Assembly (NCBI RefSeq): GCF_000426285.1
Contig: NZ_AUFB01000005.1
Coordinates: 124,001 to 188,000, forward strand
Reading direction: 5' to 3'
Length of the DNA stretch: 64,000 nt
Source: Rhizobium leucaenae USDA 9039
GTDB taxonomy: Bacteria; Pseudomonadota; Alphaproteobacteria; Rhizobiales; Rhizobiaceae
Below the pieces are notes generated by a model that saw only the letters and a list, made by a program, of their open reading frames with translations, searched no databases and was not told the DNA's origin. This document shows, one piece after another, positions 25,813 through 34,815 of the stretch; the first letter of the stretch is position 1, and each line of letters starts with the position of its first letter. Position numbers and translations under genes: made by a program.

Positions 25813-26730
25813 TTGGGCGGGCATTTTCTATCGATCGGCGAATGCATGGTGGAGCTGTCGCAGGCCCGTGATGGGCATTTGCGCAAGGGCTTTGCCGGCG
25901 ACACCTTCAACACGGCCTGGTATGCCCGCGCCTGCCTGCCGGCGGATTGGTCGGTCGATTATTTCACCGCTGTCGGTGATGACCCGATGTCGGACGAAAT
26001 GCTGGGTTTCATGAAGGCGCATGACATCGGCACGTCGAACATTCGCCGTCTCCGCGGCAAGACGCCCGGCCTCTACATGATCAACCTGAAGGACGGCGAG
26101 CGCTCTTTCAGCTATTGGCGCGACAGTTCGGCTGCGCGTCAGCTTGCCGCCGACGGCGACCGGCTTCGCACCGCGATCGAAGAGTCGAACGTCCTCTATT
26201 TTTCCGGCATCACCCTGGCGATCCTGTCGCACGAAGACGCCGAGACGCTGCTCGCCGAACTCCGCCGCGCCAAGGCCGTCGGCAAGCTGGTGGTCTTCGA
26301 CCCCAACCTGCGCCCGCGCCTCTGGTCGAGCTTTGATGCCATGCACACCATGATCGGCGAAGGCGCCCGCGCCTCGACGCTGGTGATGCCGAGCTTCGAC
26401 GACGAGGTCTCGCATTTCGCCGACGATTCGATTGCCGGAACCATCCGCCGTTACCGGCTGCACGGCGCCAATATGGTGGTCGTCAAGAATGGCGCCGAGG
26501 GCGCGACCGTCGGAACCGATGCCGGGGAAACGCTCGTTCCTGCCGTCAAGGTCGCCAAGGTCGTCGACACCACCAGCGCCGGCGACAGCTTTAACGGCGC
26601 GTTCCTCGCCCATTATCTGGAACATGACGACGCCGTCGCCGCCGCCCATTTTGCCGCAGGGATCGCCGCAAAGGTCATCCAGGAACATGGCGCCTTGGTG
26701 CCGCCGGAAAAGCTGCAAACCGCCGGCTGA
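25813..26730 (+). CDS. kdgK: PfkB-family sugar kinase, 2-dehydro-3-deoxygluconokinase type
   Basis: 305 residues from TTG 25813, chosen for the perfect AGGAGG 5 nt upstream and because the conserved part begins HFLSIGECMVELSQ. FAGDTFNTAWYARA, TAVGDDPMSDEMLGFM, TPGLYMINLKDGERSFSYWRDSSAARQLA and DTTSAGDSFNGAFL (catalytic Asp in AGD) place it with ribokinase-like KDG kinases, which make 2-keto-3-deoxy-6-phosphogluconate for the Entner-Doudoroff route. The sugar specificity is inferred from the sequence pattern only. An ATG at 25780 is an alternative start without a good ribosome site. Confidence 0.82.
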   Translation: MGGHFLSIGECMVELSQARDGHLRKGFAGDTFNTAWYARACLPADWSVDYFTAVGDDPMSDEMLGFMKAHDIGTSNIRRLRGKTPGLYMINLKDGERSFSYWRDSSAARQLAADGDRLRTAIEESNVLYFSGITLAILSHEDAETLLAELRRAKAVGKLVVFDPNLRPRLWSSFDAMHTMIGEGARASTLVMPSFDDEVSHFADDSIAGTIRRYRLHGANMVVVKNGAEGATVGTDAGETLVPAVKVAKVVDTTSAGDSFNGAFLAHYLEHDDAVAAAHFAAGIAAKVIQEHGALVPPEKLQTAG

Positions 26731-26853
26731 AAGCTGTAATATTTCCATCATAGACACCCCGCACAATAAGACAGGCGCGGGAATCATCTTTGCTGCACCG
26801 GAATTGTTGTACCGACACTATGAGGGTGCGGTGCGGATGGAACGTTTTTGGAT

Positions 26854-27960
26854 ATGTTGCAGCGCTTGTCGGACATTGATCATAGAGGATGGGCTGAAGC
26901 GACAACTCCGGTCGCAACGCCAGAGCGCCTGCTCATCGTCAGCGACGCCTGGCACCCACAGGTGAATGGCGTCGTCCGCTCCATCGAAAATACCAACCGC
27001 GAACTGGCACGCATCGGCGTCGATGTCGTGATGATCACGCCGGAAGGTTTCCGCAACATCCCCTGCCCGACCTACCCGGAAATCCGCCTGTCGATCGCAA
27101 GCTACCGCAAAGTCGCAGCGCGGATCGAAGCAGTTCGGCCGACCTATGTGCATATCGCGACCGAAGGCCCGCTCGGACTGACGGCACGGCGCTGGTGCGT
27201 GAAAAATGGCATGCCGTTTTCGACGAGCTATCATACGCGCTTCCCCGAATATGTCGCGGCCAGGCTCCCGATCCCGCAAAGCTGGCTTTACGCCTTCGTC
27301 AAATGGTTCCACAATGCCGGTTCGGGCTGCATGGTGGCGACACCGAGCCTTGCCAATGAGCTCAAGCAGAAGGGCATTCACAATCTGCTGCCCTGGAGCC
27401 GTGGTATCGACTCGACGCTTTTCCGCCCGCAACCGCTGGAAGACATCCCCTTCGGCCTGCCTCGCCCGATATTCATGACGGTCGGACGGGTGGCGCTCGA
27501 AAAGAACCTGCCGGCCTTCCTCGATCTGGACCTGCCCGGTTCGAAGGTCGTCGTTGGCGACGGACCGGCGCGCGCCGAGTTGCAGAAGCTTTACTCAAAC
27601 GTGCTCTTCCTCGGCTCGAAGTTTGGCGAAGCGCTGGCGCATGCCTATTCGCAGGCCGATGTTTTTGTCTTCCCCTCGAAGACCGATACATTCGGCAATG
27701 CCATTTTGGAGGCGCTGGCAAGCGGCGTTCCCGTCGCCGCCTATCCCGTTGCCGGACCTGCCGATATCCTCGGTGGCAATGATGCGGCTGGTGTCGTCGA
27801 TGAAGATTTGGCGAAAGCCTGCCTTGCTGCGCTCTCCTCTTCCCGCGAGGCAGCGCGCGCTCTGGCGCTCAACTATTCCTGGGAAGCCGCCACGACCCAA
27901 TTCATAGGCAACGTCCGCGGCGCCAATCATCGCGGCCGCGTGTTGGCGCGAAACCGCTGA
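26854..27960 (+). CDS. GT4-family glycosyltransferase
   Basis: 368 residues of GT-B fold. RLLIVSDAWHPQVNGVVRSIENTNREL at the N-terminus, FSTSYHTRFPEYVAARLP, PWSRGIDSTLFRP, and the donor domain TVGRVALEKNLPAFLDLDLPGSKVVVGDGP with FVFPSKTDTFGNAILEALASGVPVAAYPVAGPADIL. These match the group containing SqdX-like sulfoquinovosyl and mannosyl transferases acting on lipids, so membrane glycolipid synthesis is likely but unproven. There is no membrane span. ATG 26854 is within a TTG-opened frame (26848). No polysaccharide cluster adjoins. Confidence 0.8.
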   Translation: MLQRLSDIDHRGWAEATTPVATPERLLIVSDAWHPQVNGVVRSIENTNRELARIGVDVVMITPEGFRNIPCPTYPEIRLSIASYRKVAARIEAVRPTYVHIATEGPLGLTARRWCVKNGMPFSTSYHTRFPEYVAARLPIPQSWLYAFVKWFHNAGSGCMVATPSLANELKQKGIHNLLPWSRGIDSTLFRPQPLEDIPFGLPRPIFMTVGRVALEKNLPAFLDLDLPGSKVVVGDGPARAELQKLYSNVLFLGSKFGEALAHAYSQADVFVFPSKTDTFGNAILEALASGVPVAAYPVAGPADILGGNDAAGVVDEDLAKACLAALSSSREAARALALNYSWEAATTQFIGNVRGANHRGRVLARNR

Positions 27961-28453
27961 GCGAGCGACATCGAGGGCCGCTTTGCGTGCCGTACGGGGC
28001 ATGCGTAAGTTCAATATTCTCTTCGATCCTTTTCCCCATAAGTAAAGAGAACCGTACTGCCACCGGCTCCGGCAAGTACAGCGGCGATGTTGTGTTGCGC
28101 GAGATGGCAAGTAGGAACAGTTAACCGGTTCACCGCGTTCACTGACACGCATAGTGATGTTCTGCCGTCAGTCCTGGGCACGTGGCCAACGGCAAACGTC
28201 GATATTAAATCTTTGGCATGTCCCGCCACAGACTTGGGAGCGGCACCGATGCTGGTGGACATTCCACGGACTAGCTCGGTTTGGCGTATCTGCGCCCCGA
28301 GTATCCGGCCGCGGAACCGGTTCTTTAAGGCAGCCTTGCATTGCGCACGACTCGCTATCGATGAAATCAAGAAAATGCATAGCTCTCATGCATTTTTATG
28401 TATACGATTATTTATCGCACGATTTAAGTAGAGTCGCTTACGGAGTGCTGAAA
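27961..28453. other. 493-bp intergenic region upstream of the OhrR-type gene
   Basis: No convincing gene. Several short frames on both strands lack family features and good start sites. Base composition falls from GC-rich to AT-rich toward 28440, consistent with a promoter. A perfect 9-bp inverted repeat lies at 28372-28396 and the sequence TATACGATTATTTATCG near 28401 could hold a -10 element. Confidence 0.4.
28372..28397. promoter_or_regulatory. Perfect 9-bp inverted repeat upstream of the OhrR-type gene
   Basis: AAAATGCAT (28372-28380) and ATGCATTTT (28388-28396) flank AGCTCTC, with a further T. It is 57 nt before the start. It could be an operator or, because of the T5, a terminator reading toward the gene. 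Confidence 0.4.
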
Positions 28454-28894
28454 ATGAAAGACGACCCGCTGAAACTGGATACCTTCATATGCTTCGCCCT
28501 CTATTCGGCGAACCATGCCATGAACCGACTCTACAAGCCCATGCTCGATGAGTTGAACCTCACCTATCCGCAATATCTCGTCATGGTGACGTTGTGGGAG
28601 GAGGATGGCCAGACCGTCGGCGGTATCGGCGAAAAGCTATTTCTGGAATCAAGTACGCTGACGCCGCTGCTGAAACGCCTGGAAGCCGCCGGCTTCATTC
28701 AGCGCATCCGCAGCAAGGAAGACGAGCGACAGGTGCTGATCCGCCTGACGAGCGAAGGCGTAGCGTTGAAGAAGAAAGCCGCGGGAATTCCCGCCTGCAT
28801 CCTTGATGCATCGGATACCACGCCGAGCGAGCTGACGCGCTTGAAAGCGGAAGTCATCAAGCTGCGCGAAGCGCTGAGCAAGAACACCGCCTGA
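28454..28894 (+). CDS. OhrR-type MarR-family organic-hydroperoxide sensor
   Basis: 146 residues from ATG 28454 (GGAG 9 nt upstream). [37 protein letters not shown] carries the conserved peroxidatic Cys (Cys13) in the FxCFALY context, followed by the wHTH ([34 protein letters not shown]). A second cysteine, Cys115 in GIPACILD, is in the position of the resolving cysteine of two-Cys OhrR (Xanthomonas type). Such proteins repress ohr until oxidised by organic peroxides. No ohr gene adjoins here; the OsmC-family gene at 41.7 kb is separate. Regulator identity is strong, target unknown. Confidence 0.85.
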   Translation: MKDDPLKLDTFICFALYSANHAMNRLYKPMLDELNLTYPQYLVMVTLWEEDGQTVGGIGEKLFLESSTLTPLLKRLEAAGFIQRIRSKEDERQVLIRLTSEGVALKKKAAGIPACILDASDTTPSELTRLKAEVIKLREALSKNTA

Positions 28895-28918
28895 TCCCTC
28901 ACCTGATCCTTCAGCCCG

Positions 28919-30346
28919 TCATCGTTTCTTTTTGGTCTCGTAAGGGTTCTCTGACGAGCGGAAATGGATGCGGATCGGCACGCCCGGCATGGCGAAATCT
29001 TCTCGCAGGCCGTTGATCAGATAGCGCACGTAGGATTCCGGCAGTGCATCCGAGCGCGTGCAGGAGATCATGAAAGCCGGCGGACGCGCCTTCACCTGGG
29101 TCATGTATTTCAGCTTGATGCGCCGGCCGGAAACTGCCGGTGGCGGATGCTGAACCTGCTGAGTCTCCAGCCAGCGATTGAGCTTGGCGGTGGACACGCG
29201 CTTGTTCCAGACCTTGTCGGTATCGACGACAGCTTGCATCAGTCGGTCGAGCCCCTCGCCCGTCTGACCGGAAATCGGAACGGCGCGAATGCCGCGCGCC
29301 TGCGGCAGCAGCCGATCGGTTTTTTCGCGCAGGTCGGCAAGCACCGCCTGACGATCCTCGATCATGTCCCACTTGTTGAAGGCAAGCACGGCCGCACGGC
29401 CCTCGCGGACGACGAGATCGACGATCTGCAGATCCTGCTTCTCGAAGGGAATGGTGGCGTCGAAGACGATGACCACCGTTTCGGCGAAGCGAATGGCGCG
29501 CAACGCATCGGCGACCGAGAGCTTTTCCAGCTTTTCGATTACCTTGGCCTTGCGGCGCATGCCGGCCGTATCGAACATTTTCACGGTACGGCCGCGCCAG
29601 CTCCAATCGACCGAGATCGAGTCGCGGGTAATTCCGGCTTCCGGCCCGGTCAGCAGCCGGTCTTCCCCGAGGAAACGATTGATCAGCGTCGACTTGCCGG
29701 CATTCGGACGGCCGACGATGGCGACACGCAGCGGCCGCGTGTCGTCATAGGCTGGCTCCTCGTCGATCTCTTCACCGTCCTCGCCAACGGCAGGGCGCGG
29801 AATGCTGACATTCGTCTCCGCCTCATCATCCCTCGGCGGAAAGGCGCGCTCATGGCCGAGCGCCTCGACGATGGCATCGCGCAGATCCATCATGCCCTGG
29901 CCATGTTCGGCAGAGATCGGGCAAGGCTCGCCAAGGCCGAGCGTGAAAGCATCGTAAAAGCCGCTATCGGAGCCCCGTGCCTCCGACTTGTTGGCGACAA
30001 GAACCACGGGACGTCCGCGCTTGCGCAGCATTTCGGCCAGCGCCTTGTCGACATGAGTCAGGCCCATCTTCGCGTCGACGACGAACAGCGTCAAATCGGC
30101 TTCGTCGATCGCCGCCTCCGTCTGGGCGCGCATGCGGCCTTCCAGCGTCTCTTCGCCGGCTTCTTCGAGACCGGCGGTGTCGACAATGCGAAAACGAAGA
30201 TCGATGAGGCGCGCGTCACCGGGACGGCGGTCGCGCGTCACACCCGGCGTATCGTCGACAAGCGCCAGCTTCTTGCCAACCAGGCGGTTGAAAAGTGTGG
30301 ACTTACCGACATTCGGGCGACCGACGATCGCAACCGTGAAACTCAT
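28919..30346 (-). CDS. der: Ribosome biogenesis GTPase Der (EngA)
   Basis: 475 residues with two tandem G domains and a C-terminal KH-like domain. The first P-loop is GRPNVGKST (9-17) and the second GRPNAGKST (near 210-220), with matching DTPG/DTAG, NKSE and NKWD motifs. Der assists late maturation of the 50S subunit. An acidic linker ([31 protein letters not shown]) separates the domains, as in alphaproteobacteria. The C-terminus [29 protein letters not shown] is standard. It follows the YfgM-like gene by 15 nt and is probably co-transcribed. Confidence 0.97.
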   Translation of the reverse strand: MSFTVAIVGRPNVGKSTLFNRLVGKKLALVDDTPGVTRDRRPGDARLIDLRFRIVDTAGLEEAGEETLEGRMRAQTEAAIDEADLTLFVVDAKMGLTHVDKALAEMLRKRGRPVVLVANKSEARGSDSGFYDAFTLGLGEPCPISAEHGQGMMDLRDAIVEALGHERAFPPRDDEAETNVSIPRPAVGEDGEEIDEEPAYDDTRPLRVAIVGRPNAGKSTLINRFLGEDRLLTGPEAGITRDSISVDWSWRGRTVKMFDTAGMRRKAKVIEKLEKLSVADALRAIRFAETVVIVFDATIPFEKQDLQIVDLVVREGRAAVLAFNKWDMIEDRQAVLADLREKTDRLLPQARGIRAVPISGQTGEGLDRLMQAVVDTDKVWNKRVSTAKLNRWLETQQVQHPPPAVSGRRIKLKYMTQVKARPPAFMISCTRSDALPESYVRYLINGLREDFAMPGVPIRIHFRSSENPYETKKKR

Positions 30347-30361
30347 TTGGTGATTTACCCT

Positions 30362-31045
30362 TCAGCCTTTCGCGACCGGAGCCTTGCCGGATGCGGTGAT
30401 GAGGTCGAGCAGCATCTGGGCGCGGTTGCCGACATTGCGCGGGCTCTGGGGATCATCGACGATCGCCTGGAACCATTGACGCGCCTTGGCGAAATCGCCG
30501 GCCTTGTAGGCGGCAAGACCCAGCGCGTCACGTGCGGAATGCCGGAAGGCGTTGGCAGGCACGGCCAGTTCCTGGGCCTCGGCGGCAACCTGGTCGTACG
30601 TGCCCGTATCGACCAGCAGATAAGCGGCGCGCAGGCGAGCCGCATCGCGAATAACGGCCGGAACGCCGGATTCCTTGCCGATGGCCGAGAAGGCAGCAAT
30701 CGCGCCGGCCGTATCGCCCTTCTGCGCCTGCAGCGTGGCGGCACGCATGCGCGCCAGCAGCGGATAGGAACCGCTGCCGCTCTTTTCGATGGTAGCCAGC
30801 GCCGCCAGCGCATCGTCCGTCTTGTTCTGGTCGGCCAACGTCAGCGCGGCGATGAACTGATCGCCGCTGCTGCCGGCCTGACGACCCGACCAGTAGCGGT
30901 AGCCGCTGAAGGCGGCGGTGCCGAGAACGATGAGCACGGCAGCGCCGATGATTAGCCGGCCAAAACGGCGCCATACGAACCGCAACTGGTCCGAACGCAG
31001 TTCTTCGTTCACCTCGCGGATGAAGCTATCGTCGTTGAATGCCAT
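30362..31045 (-). CDS. YfgM-like tetratricopeptide membrane protein
   Basis: 227 residues. A cytosolic N-terminus (FIREVNEELRSDQLRFVWRRFG) leads to one transmembrane helix (about 30-48, LIIGAAVLIVLGTAAFSGY), then a periplasmic helical repeat region with TPR-like units (DALAALATIEKSGSGSYPLLARMRAATLQAQKGD and ALGLAAYKAGDFAKARQWFQAIVDDP). E. coli YfgM, also encoded beside der, binds the SecYEG translocon and periplasmic chaperones. The der neighbourhood supports that assignment here. Confidence 0.85.
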   Translation of the reverse strand: MAFNDDSFIREVNEELRSDQLRFVWRRFGRLIIGAAVLIVLGTAAFSGYRYWSGRQAGSSGDQFIAALTLADQNKTDDALAALATIEKSGSGSYPLLARMRAATLQAQKGDTAGAIAAFSAIGKESGVPAVIRDAARLRAAYLLVDTGTYDQVAAEAQELAVPANAFRHSARDALGLAAYKAGDFAKARQWFQAIVDDPQSPRNVGNRAQMLLDLITASGKAPVAKG

Positions 31046-31145
31046 TCTCGTCTCCGGCCCAGGCCAAAATATTGCAAAGAGCTTATGGGTAGTGGGGCCT
31101 TCTACTCCATTTTGCGGCCGTTGTAAGGGGGAATGGCAGAAATCG

Positions 31146-31727
31146 TCACATAACGAGCGGCGAAACCCCGATAATCCACTCGTGCAGCTTCCAAATGATC
31201 AGTCCCCAGACCACGATACCGATGATGATGGCATAAAGATCGTATTTCGCCGAAACGAAAGGCCGCAGAGAAATCTCGCCCGCGCGTTCGCGCCGCTTCA
31301 GCGATATCCGCACGATAACGCCCCAGGCCAGGAAAGCGGCAAACAACAGCATGGCGGCGCCGTCGCCATTGGAAAGCAGATGCGCAAAGGCCCAGATCTT
31401 CACCGACAGCACCATGGGATGCTTCGTCCTCACCGCGATATACCCTGCCGGCAGCAGCGAGGCGACGAGACAGATCAGCGCAAAAAGCATCAGCAGGATG
31501 GTGATGTGGCTCATCCAGAACGGCGGAGACCAGATCGGGGTCGAATCGCGCGCTTGCCCGAAGCCGTAAATCAACAGAATCAGCGTGAGAATACTGACGA
31601 TCGAGTAACCGATCCTCCAGCCGGACTCACCGAGGCTCGCGATCATCGAGCGGCGGAAATCGGGTATCACGACGCGGATCAGATGAATGCCGAGAAAAAG
31701 AATGATGCCAAGGATAAGCAGTGACAT
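31146..31727 (-). CDS. NnrU family membrane protein
   Basis: 193 residues with about five membrane helices. LILGIILFLGIHLIRVVIPDFRRSMIASLGESGWR and AVRTKHPMVLSVKIWAFAHLLSNGDGAAMLLF match NnrU, a protein linked to nitrite/nitric-oxide metabolism in Rhodobacter and related to isoprenylcysteine methyltransferase-like membrane proteins. No denitrification genes are nearby, so the nitrogen-oxide role is doubtful here. It is a single gene on the - strand, with a gap of 100 nt to the YfgM-like gene. Confidence 0.8.
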   Translation of the reverse strand: MSLLILGIILFLGIHLIRVVIPDFRRSMIASLGESGWRIGYSIVSILTLILLIYGFGQARDSTPIWSPPFWMSHITILLMLFALICLVASLLPAGYIAVRTKHPMVLSVKIWAFAHLLSNGDGAAMLLFAAFLAWGVIVRISLKRRERAGEISLRPFVSAKYDLYAIIIGIVVWGLIIWKLHEWIIGVSPLVM

Positions 31728-31925
31728 GAGTGAAATCCCGTTCGTGTCTTATGAAGACACCAGTATCGACTATGGCGAAAAATTGCCAGCGGCACCGCAG
31801 CTTTGCCGCATTTGAAAGGCAGGGAGACGAGAAAGCCGGGCATGCCCCACTAACCGCAGGTGCGCGAAGCGAAAAGCGTGAAAGGGGTTACGGACGAGCC
31901 CACCTCTACAATTTTCACGGTGCCC

Positions 31926-32906
31926 ATGTTTCGTTTTGTGTCTTTCGTCTCCCTTGCCCTTTCCCTTGCCCTGCCGGCGATCGCTGAGGCTCAGGATAAG
32001 CCGAAGCAATTGGTGATGATCTCTTTCGACGGCGCACATGACAATGCGCTGTGGACGAAGAGCCGCGAAATCGCCTCACGCAATGGCGCGCATTTCACCT
32101 ATTTCCTGTCCTGCACCTTCCTGATGAACCATGATCAGGCCAGGGTCTATCAGGCGCCGGGACAGAAAGTTGGCAAATCCAACGTCGGCTTCGCCAAGAG
32201 CGACGACGACGTGCGCACGCGCATCGCCAATATCTGGGGCGCGCATCTGGAAGGCCATGACATTTCGAGCCATGCCTGCGGCCATTTCGACGGCAAGTCA
32301 TGGACATCGACAGACTGGCAGCAGGAATTCATGAGCGCGCGCATGGCGCTCCGGGACGCATGGAAGAACGTCGGCGAAGCCGACAAGGAGCCTACAGGCT
32401 GGCAGGAATTTGCAACGAGAGACGTCAAAGGCTTCCGCGCGCCCTATCTTTCAACCAGCGACGGCCTGGTGCCGGCCGAAAAAGCCATGGGTTTCGAGTA
32501 TGACGCCAGCCTGGTGACCAAGGGCCCGACATTACCGCAGCTGGTCGACGGCATCTATCGCTTCGGCCTGCCGCTGATCCCCGAGGGTCCCGACCACCAT
32601 CCGGTGATCGGCATGGATTATAATTTGTATGTCCACCATTCCAAGGGCGTCGAAGACAAGGCCGATTCCAAGTCCTTCGAAGACCGCACCTTCGATGCGT
32701 TCGAAGCCGCCTTTGCCAAACAATATGACGGCGACCGCATCCCGCTGCAGCTCGGCTTCCATTTCGTCGAAATGAACGACGGCGCCTACTGGCGAGCGCT
32801 TGACCGCTTCGTCAGCGACGTCTGCCACAAGGACGGCGTCGCCTGCGTCAGCTACTCCCAGGCGATCCCATTGATCGCGGCACGGGGCAAGCAGCAACAG
32901 GGGTAA
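31926..32906 (+). CDS. Secreted polysaccharide deacetylase-family protein
   Basis: 326 residues with a signal peptide (SLALPAIAEAQ). QLVMISFDGAHDNALW opens a NodB-like barrel, with FTYFLSCTFLM, GHDISSHACGHFDGKSWTSTDWQQEF (His/His metal site) and GFRAPYLSTSD (RAP motif). These fit CE4 deacetylases, although the first Asp motif is SFDGAHD rather than TFDDG. The protein presumably acts on cell-surface or extracellular polysaccharide. ATG 31926 places the signal peptide correctly; the frame upstream is unsupported. It is divergent from nnrU. Confidence 0.8.
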   Translation: MFRFVSFVSLALSLALPAIAEAQDKPKQLVMISFDGAHDNALWTKSREIASRNGAHFTYFLSCTFLMNHDQARVYQAPGQKVGKSNVGFAKSDDDVRTRIANIWGAHLEGHDISSHACGHFDGKSWTSTDWQQEFMSARMALRDAWKNVGEADKEPTGWQEFATRDVKGFRAPYLSTSDGLVPAEKAMGFEYDASLVTKGPTLPQLVDGIYRFGLPLIPEGPDHHPVIGMDYNLYVHHSKGVEDKADSKSFEDRTFDAFEAAFAKQYDGDRIPLQLGFHFVEMNDGAYWRALDRFVSDVCHKDGVACVSYSQAIPLIAARGKQQQG

Positions 32907-33057
32907 GGAGCGGCTGGGCGCAGCCCGAGCAATCAACCCAGTGGGTCGATTGCAGCGACGGATGCCTAAGCCAAAGCGAAGGGCCGGCGGTGCGGCGAAC
33001 GGAGGCCTCGGTTAGCCCTCAAGCCCAACACCTCACTTCCCGGCCATTGTCATCATT

Positions 33058-33082
33058 GAAAAGGTCCCGTTTCCGGGGCCTT
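33058..33082 (-). terminator. Terminator of bacA
   Basis: On the - strand AAGGCCCCG-GAAA-CGGGACCTT pairs with one mismatch and is followed by TTC; it lies 12 nt after the bacA stop. On the + strand the mismatch becomes a G-T wobble, so it may also end transcripts of the deacetylase gene. Confidence 0.55.
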
Positions 33083-33093
33083 ACTTTGTTTCA

Positions 33094-34359
33094 TCAGCCG
33101 TCAGCATGGACGACGGAAGGATCTCGTTCCAGGTAATGCTGATCGATCTTCGGCAACGGCTCATCATCGATCGCCGCTTCGAAGGCTTTGAGGCGCTTGT
33201 GGATCGACAGGAGCTCGATGATCGTCGTCCAGGAATTAACGAGATATTGGAAGGAATTGCTGACCTGGCCGAAGGCGGTCGCGATCTGCTGATATATGCC
33301 GTAGGTGATCGCGCCGGCGACAAAGGTCGGAACCAGCATGAATAATACGAACATCGAGTCAGCCTGCAGATAGAAATAGCGGGCGACGTTGAAATAGACG
33401 TAGTGGAAGTAAATGCGGTAATAGTTCCGCCTCACATTCGCGAAGAGCTCTCTGACGGTTGCCGGCTGCGCACGCTCGCCATTATCTTCGCCGTAGACAA
33501 GCTCCTTGCGGTAAGCTGCTTCCACACGCTGATTCTTGAAATTCAGGCCGGGCAGCTTGATGCCGGCAACCGCCAGCAACACCGTGCCGAAAGCCGACCA
33601 GAACAGCGCCAGCCAAAAGAGCGAATGGGAAATCTTGCCGATGATCGGCAGTTCGGTGACATAGCTCGAAAGCGCAAGCAAAATCGGTAGAAACACGATC
33701 AGCGTCATCACCGAGTTGATCAGGCTGATACCCAAGCCTTCCAGGGTGCTGGAAAAGCGCATCGTATCTTCCTGCACACGCTGCGAAGCGCCTTCGATGT
33801 GACGCAGCTTTTCCCATTTCGACATGTAGAAGCTGTTCATCGCCGTACGCCAGCGGAAGATATAATGGCTGGTATAGAAGTCCGTCAGGATGGAGACGAA
33901 CATGCTGAGGAAGGCGATCTGCGCGAAGATTATCATCAACGTGTAGAAACTCTCCACCGTCACACCAGGCTGTTTCGTGAGCGCAGCCTGCAGGAGGTCA
34001 CCGAAAGGACGGCGGAAGTTGTTGACGACGACAGAGACTTGGACACCGAAATAGGTAACCAGAATGATCAGTGCCGAGCCCCAGATCGACCAGAGCTTCC
34101 AAGGATGATTCCAGGCTTTGATGTGCCACGCCCCACAGAAAATCGCGGTGCATAAAAAGAAAAACCCGTAGAACCAGAGATTCCCCCACAACACGAAATA
34201 GCTGAGGTCATAGGGCTCCTGCCCTTCCGCGGGCATGACGAAACCGAGATGTGTTCCCAAATCGGAGAGATACGCATACCACGCCGCTATGCAGATAATC
34301 GTCCAGACCACCATCGAGGTGAAGAACAGCTTTGGCTGGGGGAAGAAAGAGTGAAACAC
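33094..34359 (-). CDS. bacA: BacA/SbmA peptide transporter
   Basis: 421 residues, the length of rhizobial BacA. It begins MFHSFFPQPKLFF and has the invariant stretches FRWRTAMNSFYMSKWEKLRHIEGASQRVQEDTMRFSSTLE, ELPIIGKI, GIKLPGLNFKNQRVEAAYRKELVYGED and FQYLVNSWTTIIELLSI. About seven membrane helices, no ATPase domain: the homodimer imports peptides using the proton gradient. In legume symbioses BacA protects bacteroids from host NCR peptides and is needed for very-long-chain fatty acid modification of lipid A. A 14-bp palindrome stands 102 bp upstream. It is encoded divergently from the PadR gene. Confidence 0.92.
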   Translation of the reverse strand: MFHSFFPQPKLFFTSMVVWTIICIAAWYAYLSDLGTHLGFVMPAEGQEPYDLSYFVLWGNLWFYGFFFLCTAIFCGAWHIKAWNHPWKLWSIWGSALIILVTYFGVQVSVVVNNFRRPFGDLLQAALTKQPGVTVESFYTLMIIFAQIAFLSMFVSILTDFYTSHYIFRWRTAMNSFYMSKWEKLRHIEGASQRVQEDTMRFSSTLEGLGISLINSVMTLIVFLPILLALSSYVTELPIIGKISHSLFWLALFWSAFGTVLLAVAGIKLPGLNFKNQRVEAAYRKELVYGEDNGERAQPATVRELFANVRRNYYRIYFHYVYFNVARYFYLQADSMFVLFMLVPTFVAGAITYGIYQQIATAFGQVSNSFQYLVNSWTTIIELLSIHKRLKAFEAAIDDEPLPKIDQHYLERDPSVVHADG

Positions 34360-34460
34360 GGGAGGTAAGCTTTCTTGATTGGGTCAGCGACCGCAATGAC
34401 GTTTATTCGCGGCGAACCTAAGGCAGTTCGCTGGAGGCGGCAACCGGCTAGGGCTTATTC

Positions 34461-34474
34461 TTACATAGATGTAA
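34461..34474. promoter_or_regulatory. Perfect 14-bp palindrome between bacA and padR
   Basis: TTACAT-AG-ATGTAA, 102 bp upstream of the bacA ATG and 197 bp upstream of the PadR gene. No T-run follows; it looks like a dimeric regulator's site. The rest of the 311-bp region (34360-34670) holds no gene. Confidence 0.4.
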
Positions 34475-34602
34475 TCGCTTATCCCATGATCGTGATGCGA
34501 TTGTTCAGCCGCGGTTTCCCGCTTTAGGAAGGCCAAGCTGTCGCCGTTCCGAGATCCGGCAACCCCTTCACAGCAAAAATCCCGCGCCCTCTTGCAAAAT
34601 TC

Positions 34603-34641
34603 TATCTTACGATATATATCTTACGACATGACGAACGATAT
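34603..34641 (+). promoter_or_regulatory. Candidate PadR operator (repeated TATCTTACGA)
   Basis: TATCTTACGA occurs at 34603-34612 and 34617-34626 (14-bp period), and GATATA at 34636-34641 mirrors TATATC at 34615-34620. PadR family sites are AT-rich with ATAT half-sites, and the gene 30 nt downstream encodes a PadR protein, so self-regulation is likely. Confidence 0.45.
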
Positions 34642-34815
34642 AAACTCTCACCATCAAAAGGAGAATTATTATGAGAGGCTTTAGAGATCGCATGTGCGGC
34701 GATAGCTTTGACACCGTCGAGGAGTATATCCTACGACATCGCGAAAGCCGTGATTCACACGGGAGGCACAGGAGAGACTTCATGAGAGGCTTCAAAGGCG
34801 GCATGTTCGGCGGCG
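34615..34815 (+). repeat. Degenerate tandem duplication of the PadR operator, ribosome site and start
   Basis: TATATC(T/C)TACGACAT occurs at 34615-34629 and 34725-34739, AGGAGA ribosome sites precede both ATGs (34671 and 34782), and the first 39 coding bases of each copy agree at 29 positions (MRGFRDRMCG versus MRGFKGGMFG). The unit is about 110 bp, kept in frame. Confidence 0.55.

Noticed and set aside
27961..28453. Possible missing ohr gene in the gap before the OhrR-type gene
   Set aside because: No frame on either strand contains the Ohr reactive-Cys blocks; only short unsupported frames exist.
28964..30955. A 663-codon + strand frame over der
   Set aside because: Antisense shadow; der on the - strand has intact G motifs.
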